From assembly GCA_015484715.1 (NCBI GenBank), contig WFUY01000052.1, forward strand, positions 1-6,320: a stretch of 6,320 bases of DNA, read 5' to 3'. A program made the position numbers and the translations under genes. The stretch's first letter is position 1, and every line of letters starts with the position of its first letter. The notes beneath the pieces were generated by a model. It ran no database searches. It saw nothing but the letters and a program-made list of their open reading frames with translations, and was not told the DNA's origin. The stretch is from Thermoflexales bacterium. GTDB taxonomy: Bacteria; Chloroflexota; Anaerolineae; S140-20. Of this stretch, positions 1 through 6,320 are shown piece by piece.

Positions 1-7
1 GGGGTGG

Positions 8-952
8 CTAGCGGCTTAACTGCTCCAGGGTGCGGGCCAGGATCTCCTCCTGCTCCCGGCGGGCCCGCGCCCGCGTCTCGTCTTCCTCTTCTCGCTGGCG
101 CTGGCGCTGACGGGCCTTCTCCGCCAGGGCCTGTCGGAGGGCCAGTTCCATCACCGTGGGCGGTTCTTCCATCTCCTCCTCGGTGAGTTCCAGGCCAGCC
201 CCCTTCATCCCCAGCTCGATCCGCCCCCGGCGGCGATCCACCTTGAGGACCTGGACTTCGACCTCCTCACCGACCTCGAGGAACTCGCTGGGGTGGTCCA
301 GGTAGCCCACGCCCATATCCCGAACGTGAAGCAGTCCCTCGCGGGGAGCACCGATGTCCACGAAGGCTCCGAAGGACTCCAGACGGGTCACCTTGCCCCG
401 GTAGATGTCGCCGATCCGGAGATCATCCCAATCCACGGCTGGAGGTTCTACCATCGTCAGGCTGATCCGACCGGCCTTCTTGTTCACCTCGTGGACCCAG
501 ACGGTCACCTCGTCGCCGACTTGGACCACGTCGGAGACCGACTCCACCCGCTGGGGGCTCAGCCGGGAGATGTGCACCAGCCCCTCGCGGGGGGCGCCGA
601 TGTCCACGAAGGCCCCGAAGGACTCGATGCGGGTCACCTTGCCGACGTATTTCTGCTTGGGTTGGAGGTCGCGCCATTCAAGGCGCGGGGGCTCGATCAT
701 CGTTAGCGTGACCAGCCCCCGCTTTTTGTTGACCTCCTTGACCCAGACCGTGATCTGGTCCCCCTCGTGAAGGATGTCGGTGACCCGGTTGACGCGCTCC
801 GGCAGTTGAGAGATGTGGAGGAGCCCCTCCCGCTCCAGGCCGATGTCTACCAGCGCTCCGAAAAGTTCCACTTTGGTCACCCGCCCTTCCAGGCGCATCT
901 TGGGTTGCAGGTCGCGGATGCTCGTAGGTTGGGTGTTCTTCTGTTCGCTCAC
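8..952 (-). CDS. Three-repeat S1 RNA-binding domain protein (ribosomal protein S1-like)
   Basis: Predicted cytoplasmic RNA-binding protein of 314 aa. It has three tandem S1 (OB-fold) repeats at about residues 18-85, 98-167 and 180-250. Each shows the S1 pattern: G.VT..E.FGA.VDIG, then REGL.H(I/V), then VGDE/VGEE, then V..V(N/D)(K/R)(K/R) and a closing strand with LTM or LGM. Repeats 2 and 3 share ESFGAFVDIGAPREGL exactly. A tail of about 60 residues rich in Glu, Arg and Gln looks helical or coiled-coil. Bacterial ribosomal protein S1 usually has four to six repeats, so this could be a reduced S1 or a separate S1-family RNA binder; I cannot tell which. I chose the GTG start at 950-952 because AAGGAG (962-967 on this strand) lies 9 nt upstream. 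A TTG at 980-982 would add 10 residues but sits at the predicted transcription start. The gene lies 62 nt downstream of pyrG and has its own promoter. Confidence 0.9.
   Translation of the reverse strand: MSEQKNTQPTSIRDLQPKMRLEGRVTKVELFGALVDIGLEREGLLHISQLPERVNRVTDILHEGDQITVWVKEVNKKRGLVTLTMIEPPRLEWRDLQPKQKYVGKVTRIESFGAFVDIGAPREGLVHISRLSPQRVESVSDVVQVGDEVTVWVHEVNKKAGRISLTMVEPPAVDWDDLRIGDIYRGKVTRLESFGAFVDIGAPREGLLHVRDMGVGYLDHPSEFLEVGEEVEVQVLKVDRRRGRIELGMKGAGLELTEEEMEEPPTVMELALRQALAEKARQRQRQREEEDETRARARREQEEILARTLEQLSR
336..643. repeat. Direct repeat inside the S1 gene (336-397 and 582-643)
   Basis: Two 62-bp segments 246 bp apart (82 codons) match at 56 of 62 positions by my count. They encode the same core strand region of S1 repeats 3 and 2. 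The corresponding part of S1 repeat 1, around 825-885, is clearly more diverged. This is an internal domain duplication, not a mobile repeat. The high nucleotide identity suggests a recent duplication, gene conversion, or strong constraint. Confidence 0.8.
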
Positions 953-989
953 GGGCAACTTCTCCTTAATGTGGGATGGCAACAGGGGA

Positions 990-2854
<1,865 letters not shown>

Positions 2855-2884
2855 ACAGAAAAGCCCGGCACCTCAATGCCGGGC
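2855..2884 (-). terminator. Rho-independent terminator of the Roadblock transcript
   Basis: Reading the minus strand, a perfect 8-bp GC-rich stem GCCCGGCA / TGCCGGGC with a 6-nt loop (TTGAGG) is followed at once by TTTTCTGT. The stem arms are 2884-2877 and 2870-2863. It lies about 115 bp after the Roadblock stop codon and upstream of pyrG, so it should stop left-going transcription between the two genes. A 12-bp palindrome GCCGCCGGCGGC (2883-2894) overlaps its upstream edge and could form a competing fold. Confidence 0.85.
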
Positions 2885-2998
2885 CGCCGGCGGCAATATC
2901 TCTCGGTCGCCGCCTCTTCCTACAGGGCTCAGTCTGAGCGACGGAGAGGAGGGAAAGGGCTTCCGTGTCTACTCTCGAAAGCGAGCCATCGTCCTGGC
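2885..2998. other. 3' untranslated spacer after the Roadblock gene
   Basis: Non-coding spacer of 114 bp between the Roadblock stop codon and the terminator. It holds a short palindrome GCTCAGTCTGAGC (2927-2939) and the CGCCGG-rich palindrome at 2883-2894. I see no ORF with a ribosome site, no promoter that I trust, and no recognisable RNA gene. Confidence 0.4.
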
Positions 2999-3370
2999 TC
3001 AGACCAACCGTTCTAGGTCGGTAGCAGCACGATCCATGTCCAGAAAGATCAGCCCCAGCTTGGCATCTCGACGGGCCAAGACGGTGAGAACGGCTTCTTC
3101 GCCTACAGCCCGCAGGATGACGAACCCGTTATCACCCCGGATGAAGACCTGGTTCAAGGTACCGCGCCCCAGTTCGCTGGCGATCCGCTCACCCAGCGAG
3201 AGCATTGCTGCCGACATTGCGGAGACTCGATCTTCCTCCACACCGGCGGGCAGTGAAGAGGCCATGATCAATCCGTCTACGCTGACCACGGCTGAGGCCT
3301 CGATGTCGGGTGTGCCAGCCTGTAGATCTCGAAGACGTTCGACCATCAACTCCGTGCGCGACTTGGTCAT
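2999..3370 (-). CDS. Roadblock/LC7 domain protein (MglB-like)
   Basis: A 123-aa protein that is a single Roadblock/LC7 domain, the usual length for this family. The pattern fits: an N-terminal helix (MVERLRDLQAG), a strand with ASAVVSVDGLIMASSLP at about 26-41, a long helix rich in small residues (VSAMSAAMLSLGERIASEL, 49-67), the strands QVFIRGDNGFVILRAVGEEAVLTVLAR (74-100), and a final helix ending DLERLV. Bacterial members such as MglB act as dimeric partners or activators of small Ras-like GTPases (MglA) in polarity, motility or signalling. No GTPase gene is in this window, so its partner is unknown. ATG 3370-3368 was chosen because AAAGGAG lies 8 nt upstream; the frame is open further upstream to 3454, but that part lies across the promoter. 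It has its own promoter and terminator, so it is probably a single-gene unit. Confidence 0.9.
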   Translation of the reverse strand: MTKSRTELMVERLRDLQAGTPDIEASAVVSVDGLIMASSLPAGVEEDRVSAMSAAMLSLGERIASELGRGTLNQVFIRGDNGFVILRAVGEEAVLTVLARRDAKLGLIFLDMDRAATDLERLV

Positions 3371-3444
3371 GGAAGGGGCTCCTTTCACAGAAGCTGGGGA
3401 TTTTGACGGCTCGCTGACGATATGTCCATAGGACGAACACCAAC

Positions 3445-3473
3445 ATAATACCATAACTCTAGGATGGTGTCAA
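3445..3473 (-). promoter_or_regulatory. Sigma70-type promoter of the Roadblock gene
   Basis: On the minus strand TTGACA (3473-3468) and TATTAT (3450-3445) are exactly 17 bp apart, a perfect -35 and a one-mismatch -10. Transcription would begin near 3438, leaving a leader of about 68 nt before the ATG. An inverted pair ACACCA (3437-3442) and TGGTGT (3465-3470) brackets the promoter core and overlaps the -35 box and start region. It could be an operator, but six-base arms may arise by chance. Confidence 0.75.
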
Positions 3474-3504
3474 ACCGTTCGCGGGGGCTTTTGCACCAGG
3501 TCGC

Positions 3505-3533
3505 TTGCATAAAGTGGCCGATTGGAGTACAAT
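3505..3533 (+). promoter_or_regulatory. Sigma70-type promoter of the lepB operon
   Basis: TTGCAT (3505-3510) and TACAAT (3528-3533) are separated by 17 bp. Each hexamer is close to consensus (two mismatches and one mismatch). The start point would fall near 3540. It diverges from the Roadblock promoter, with the two start points about 100 bp apart. The transcript leader 3540-3609 can fold weakly: GGAGA (3552-3556) pairs with TCTCC (3578-3582), enclosing TGCC/GGCA (3559-3570). Confidence 0.65.
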
Positions 3534-3609
3534 GCGAGAAATGGTGGACGTGGAGAGATGCCAGAGGGCACCTCCCGTCTCCAAACCATCTCGTTCTGGT
3601 GTGAGACCT

Positions 3610-4302
3610 ATGGAGAAGATCGGAGACGAACCCTGGACGGCAGAACAACGCGAGCTTGTCGGCCCACCCTCGCCCCAGGAGGCACCTCAGCCCTACGCGC
3701 AACCCGCTCCTCCGACCGGCCTGCGGGAGGAATCCTCGGGGCAAGGATGGAAACTGGTCCGGGAGGTCCTGGAGACCATCCTGCTGACGGCGATCATCTT
3801 CCTCGTCGTCAACACGGTGACGGGGCGGTTCCGCATCGAAGGACAAAGTATGGAGCCCAACCTCCACGATGGTCAGTACCTGATCATCAACAAGTTGACC
3901 TACAAGTTCCACCCACCCCAGCGGGGCGATGTGGTGGTCTTCCACTTTCCCAAGGACCCCAGCCGGGATTTCATCAAGCGGGTGATCGGACTGCCGGGGG
4001 AGCGGGTGGAGATCCGCGCCGGACGGGTCTTCATCAATGGGCAGCCCCTCTACGAACCCTACATCACCAGCCCGGCCACCTATTCGGGGAGCTGGACCCT
4101 GGGTCCCGACGAGTACTTCGTCCTGGGGGACAACCGGCGCAACTCCAGCGATTCCCACAACGGCTGGCTGCTGCCCCGGGACCAGATCGTAGGCAAGGCC
4201 TGGCTCTCCTACTGGCCACCCTCCCGCTGGGGGCTGGTGGCCCACTACCGGTTCCCTGTGGATGTTCAGAGCCCGGTGGCGCCCGAGGGGACGACAGAAT
4301 AG
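3610..4302 (+). CDS. lepB: Signal peptidase I
   Basis: Membrane-bound serine protease of family S26 (EC 3.4.21.89) that removes signal peptides from exported proteins on the outer face of the cytoplasmic membrane. From ATG 3610 the protein is 230 aa. It has a hydrophilic, Pro-rich cytoplasmic N-terminus (1-46), one transmembrane helix (about 52-69, LETILLTAIIFLVVNTV), then the catalytic domain. Conserved boxes are all present: IEGQSMEPNL with nucleophile Ser80, RGDVVVF (105-111), KRVIGLPGE with general base Lys123, and GDNRRNSSDS (173-182). A single span and short length match the Gram-positive/cyanobacterial type rather than the two-span E. coli type. The start is uncertain. There is no good ribosome site at 3610. 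The frame is open from 3541, whose ATG sits at the predicted transcript 5' end (253 aa). I prefer 3610 because codons 3541-3609 have weaker GC bias at third positions. First gene of the operon. Confidence 0.93.
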   Translation: MEKIGDEPWTAEQRELVGPPSPQEAPQPYAQPAPPTGLREESSGQGWKLVREVLETILLTAIIFLVVNTVTGRFRIEGQSMEPNLHDGQYLIINKLTYKFHPPQRGDVVVFHFPKDPSRDFIKRVIGLPGERVEIRAGRVFINGQPLYEPYITSPATYSGSWTLGPDEYFVLGDNRRNSSDSHNGWLLPRDQIVGKAWLSYWPPSRWGLVAHYRFPVDVQSPVAPEGTTE

Positions 4303-4316
4303 GAGCGATGCCCAGA

Positions 4317-4997
4317 ATGGACGCGGAAGCGCTGGCGCGGATGATAGACCACACGCTGCTGAAGCCCGAGGCGACGCCGAAGCAGGTCATTCGGCTCTGC
4401 GAGGAGGCCCGGACCTACCGCTTCGCCGCCGTCTGCGTGAACCCCGTCTACGTGCGGCTGGCCGTGCGCATGCTGGAGGACACGGAGATCGCCATCTGCA
4501 GCGTGGTCGGGTTTCCACTGGGGGCCACGATGCCTTCGGTGAAGCGCTACGAGGCGGAGCAGGTGCTCCAGGAGGGGGCGACCGAGGTGGATATGGTGCT
4601 GCAAATAGGCGCCCTCAAGGCGGGCGACGACGAGATGGTGCGTGACGAGATCGCGGCCATCGCGGAGCTCTGCCACGCCTATCGCGCCCTCTGCAAGGTG
4701 ATCATCGAGGCAGCCCTGCTCACCGATGAGGAGAAGATCCGAGCCTGTCGGCTGGCTCAGGCGGCCGGTGCGGATTTCGTGAAGACCTCCACCGGCTTCG
4801 GCCCTGGAGGGGCCACCGTCCACGATGTGGCGTTGATGCGCCGGACGGTGGGGCCCCAGATGGGGGTCAAGGCCGCCGGAGGGATCCGAGATTACACGAC
4901 AGCTCAGGCGATGATTGCGGCCGGGGCGACCCGCCTGGGAGCCAGCGCCGGCGTTCAGATCGTCCGGGAGGCGAGGAAGGAGGAGGAAGCAGGTTGA
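4317..4997 (+). CDS. deoC: Deoxyribose-phosphate aldolase
   Basis: Cytoplasmic class I aldolase (EC 4.1.2.4) that splits 2-deoxyribose 5-phosphate into glyceraldehyde 3-phosphate and acetaldehyde in deoxynucleoside breakdown. The 226 aa match the short bacterial DeoC family, a TIM barrel. Visible signatures are MIDHTLLKPEAT (9-20), CVNP (40-43), VVGFPLGA (63-70), EVDMVLQIG with Asp92, FVKTSTGFGPGGAT with Schiff-base Lys156, and GVKAAGGIRD with Lys185 and the phosphate-binding GGIR. These correspond to E. coli Asp102, Lys167 and Lys201. Two starts are possible. AGGAG (4301-4305) overlaps the lepB stop and lies 11 nt before ATG 4317, but only 2 nt before ATG 4308, which would add MPR. I chose 4317 by spacing, without certainty. 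The stop TGA overlaps the ATG of the next gene, which suggests translational coupling. Confidence 0.96.
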   Translation: MDAEALARMIDHTLLKPEATPKQVIRLCEEARTYRFAAVCVNPVYVRLAVRMLEDTEIAICSVVGFPLGATMPSVKRYEAEQVLQEGATEVDMVLQIGALKAGDDEMVRDEIAAIAELCHAYRALCKVIIEAALLTDEEKIRACRLAQAAGADFVKTSTGFGPGGATVHDVALMRRTVGPQMGVKAAGGIRDYTTAQAMIAAGATRLGASAGVQIVREARKEEEAG

Positions 4998-5272
4998 TGG
5001 AACTTTGTCCCGTCTGTCGCATCGGCGCGATGCGCCCTACCCGAGCCACCTACGCCCGCTGGCACGGTGGGCAGTTCGTCCTTCTGCCCGGAGTGCCTGC
5101 CTGGCGGTGTGACTACTGTGGCGACCTGGTCTACGACGAGACCACGCTGACCCGGCTGATCGCCCTGTTGGGGCCGCCGGACAGCGGCGAGAACGAGCCG
5201 GCTCTCTATCGAGACCGGCACCAAGGTGGCTACGGTGACTTCTTGGAGGACCGGGACCGCAGGAGGGTGTGA
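4997..5272 (+). CDS. YgiT-type zinc-finger protein (orphan, MqsA N-domain-like)
   Basis: A 91-aa protein with two CxxC pairs, Cys4/Cys7 (CPVC) and Cys38/Cys41 (CDYC), about 30 residues apart and flanked by GGQFVLLPGVPAWRCDYCGDLVYDE. This is the pattern of the YgiT-type zinc finger, known as the N-terminal half of the MqsA antitoxin and in many stand-alone proteins. It should bind one zinc ion. The rest (about 42-91) begins as a helix (TTLTRLIALLG) and ends in a charged, probably disordered tail. The helix-turn-helix DNA-binding half of MqsA is absent, and no MqsR- or HigB-like toxin is adjacent, so an antitoxin role is not supported. Its function is unknown. ATG overlaps the deoC stop (TGATG), and AGGAGG (4981-4986) lies 10 nt upstream, supporting the start. 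Its stop overlaps the ppa start in the same way, so it is a true member of the operon. Confidence 0.85.
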   Translation: MELCPVCRIGAMRPTRATYARWHGGQFVLLPGVPAWRCDYCGDLVYDETTLTRLIALLGPPDSGENEPALYRDRHQGGYGDFLEDRDRRRV

Positions 5273-5832
5273 TGAACCTGTGGCATGAGCTTTCCCCCGG
5301 CCCCAACGCGCCGGACATCGTCTACGTCATCGTGGAGATCCCCAAGGGGAGCCGTAACAAGTACGAGTACGACAAGGACCTGGGCCTCTTGCGCCTTGAT
5401 CGGGTCCTCTACTCTTCCCTCCACTACCCGGGGGACTATGGGTTGATCCCACAGACCTATTACGACGATGGGGATCCATTGGACATCTTGGTGATGACCA
5501 ACTCCCCGACCTTCTCAGGATGTCTGCTGGAGGCACGTCCTATCGGCCTCTTTCGAATGCTGGACAAGGGATTGCCCGACGACAAGGTGTTGGCGGTGCT
5601 CGAGCATGATCCCTTCTTCGCCGACTACCACGACATCACGGACATCCCCCAGCACTTTCTGGCCGAGATGGCCCATTTCTTCTCGGTCTACAAGGACCTG
5701 GAGGGTGTGCACACGGAGCCGCTGGGATGGGAGCCGGCGGCTGCGGCCCGTCAAGCCATCCGCCATGCCATCCGTCTTTACCAGGTGAAGTTCCGCGAGG
5801 CCCCGGCAGGCGAGGTGATTCATACAACCTGA
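5272..5832 (+). CDS. ppa: Inorganic pyrophosphatase (family I)
   Basis: Soluble Mg-dependent enzyme (EC 3.6.1.1) that hydrolyses pyrophosphate to phosphate and so drives nucleotide polymerisation and other biosynthetic reactions. The 186 aa are close to the bacterial family size (about 175). Conserved residues align with E. coli PPase: Glu22 (VEIP), Lys30 and Glu32 (NKYEY), Arg44, Tyr56 (GDYG), the signature DGDPLDI with Asp66, Asp68 and Asp71, Asp98, Asp103 and Lys105 (DDKVLAV), and Tyr140-Lys141 (VYKDLEG). The active site therefore looks complete. ATG 5272 follows AGGAGGG (5261-5267) by 4 nt and overlaps the TGA of the zinc-finger gene. Compared with E. coli it has a short C-terminal extension (about 172-186). 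The next gene begins 5 nt after the stop with no terminator between. Confidence 0.97.
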   Translation: MNLWHELSPGPNAPDIVYVIVEIPKGSRNKYEYDKDLGLLRLDRVLYSSLHYPGDYGLIPQTYYDDGDPLDILVMTNSPTFSGCLLEARPIGLFRMLDKGLPDDKVLAVLEHDPFFADYHDITDIPQHFLAEMAHFFSVYKDLEGVHTEPLGWEPAAAARQAIRHAIRLYQVKFREAPAGEVIHTT

Positions 5833-5837
5833 CACCA

Positions 5838-6320
5838 ATGGCAGATAAAAGAATGACGGGGGCTGCGACAATCCTGGCTGCTGACGACACCCAAGAGGAG
5901 ACGGACATCCTGCACGACTTCCTCTCTGCCCTGGGTTACAACGTCCTGGTTGCGCACGACGGCCTGGAGACCTTGACCAAGGTCCGCCTCTTCCACCCGG
6001 ACCTCTTGCTCCTGGACATCCATATGCCGGGGATGGATGGGTTCGAGGTCTGCCGCCGGCTCAAGGCCGATCCGCTCACCGCCGATATTCCTGTGTTGAT
6101 GGTCACGGGCCTGCGGGACCTGCGTGATCGGGTGAAAGGGCTGGGGGTGGGGGCCGACGACTACATTATCAAGCCCTTCGATTTCGAAGAGTTGGCGGCC
6201 CGCATCGCTGCTCGGCTGCGGGCGAAGCAAGAGGCCGACCGATTGCGGCTGGAGCAGGCTCGGACCCGGGAGGTGCTCCAGCGCTACCTGGCTCAGCCCG
6301 TCGTCGAGACGATCCTCAAC
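5838..6320 (+). CDS. Response regulator, 3'-truncated by window end (possible receiver-cyclase fusion)
   Basis: The first 161 codons are present and the reading frame is still open at the window edge. Residues about 11-130 form a complete CheY-like receiver domain: acidic pocket Asp16-Asp17 (LAADD), phosphoacceptor Asp60 in LLLLDIHMPGMDGFEV, switch Thr90 in LMVTGL, and Lys112 in DDYIIKPFDF. A charged helical linker follows (RAKQEADRLRLEQARTREVL), then LQRYLAQPVVETIL. That last stretch resembles the segment that commonly precedes class III adenylate/guanylate cyclase domains. The output domain is not in the window, so this is inference; other enzymatic or histidine-kinase outputs remain possible. 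The linker argues against a plain OmpR- or NarL-type regulator. The start at ATG 5838 is 5 nt after ppa and has no strong ribosome site. ATG 5853 is an alternative. The short gap suggests translational coupling to ppa. Confidence 0.85.
   Translation, partial: MADKRMTGAATILAADDTQEETDILHDFLSALGYNVLVAHDGLETLTKVRLFHPDLLLLDIHMPGMDGFEVCRRLKADPLTADIPVLMVTGLRDLRDRVKGLGVGADDYIIKPFDFEELAARIAARLRAKQEADRLRLEQARTREVLQRYLAQPVVETILN

Noticed and set aside
980..982. TTG start extending the S1 protein by 10 residues
   Set aside because: It coincides with the predicted transcript start near 983 and lacks a ribosome site, while GTG 952 has AAGGAG 9 nt upstream.
3385..4245. 286-aa minus-strand ORF opposite lepB
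   Set aside because: Antisense shadow; it spans both divergent promoters, has no ribosome site, and resembles no family I recognise.
3522..4307. Upstream extension of the deoC frame across lepB, giving a 491-aa ORF
   Set aside because: This part overlaps lepB in another frame and has low-complexity Gly/Arg/Pro-rich sequence with no domain. DeoC homology starts at about 4317, just after a ribosome site.
4997..5832. Toxin-antitoxin pair based on the YgiT-type domain
   Set aside because: The neighbours are clear deoC and ppa enzymes. No toxin ORF fits, and the protein lacks an HTH domain.

Overview
This is a GC-rich bacterial chromosomal window carrying compact housekeeping genes. The gene set and protein style suggest a Chloroflexota-like or other deep-branching, possibly thermophilic, bacterium: a stand-alone Roadblock/LC7 protein, a three-repeat S1 protein next to pyrG, a short deoC, and a single-span signal peptidase I. 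That placement is an inference from gene content and protein 'look', not from a search. There are no rRNA, tRNA, CRISPR or insertion-sequence signatures.

Left half (minus strand, read right to left). A Roadblock/LC7 gene (2999-3370) has its own strong sigma70-type promoter and is followed by a clear Rho-independent terminator (about 2855-2884), so it looks monocistronic. Next comes a leader of about 170 bp with several dyads, then pyrG (CTP synthase, 1015-2685), then a three-S1-domain RNA-binding protein (8-952). The S1 gene has a textbook promoter (TTGACA, 17 bp, TATAAT) whose -35 box contains the pyrG stop codon. It can therefore be transcribed without pyrG.

Centre (about 3371-3609). This is a divergent promoter region. 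One promoter faces left to the Roadblock gene, and one (TTGCAT, 17 bp, TACAAT) faces right to the lepB operon.

Right half (plus strand). A tightly packed operon runs lepB (signal peptidase I), deoC (deoxyribose-phosphate aldolase), a small YgiT-type CxxC...CxxC zinc-binding protein, ppa (family I inorganic pyrophosphatase), and a response-regulator gene that leaves the window at 6320. Junctions are stop/Shine-Dalgarno overlaps, two TGATG stop-start overlaps, and a 5-nt gap, which indicates co-transcription and translational coupling. The truncated last gene has a complete receiver domain followed by a helical linker and a motif resembling the segment that precedes class III nucleotidyl cyclase domains, so it may be a phosphorylation-controlled cyclase.

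Functionally, pyrG, deoC and ppa touch nucleotide and pyrophosphate metabolism, lepB serves protein export, and the S1, Roadblock and response-regulator genes are regulatory or RNA-handling. I see no mobile or defence system. The points most worth a second look are the partial receiver-linker protein, the orphan YgiT-type protein, the consensus promoter embedded at the pyrG stop, and the structured pyrG leader.
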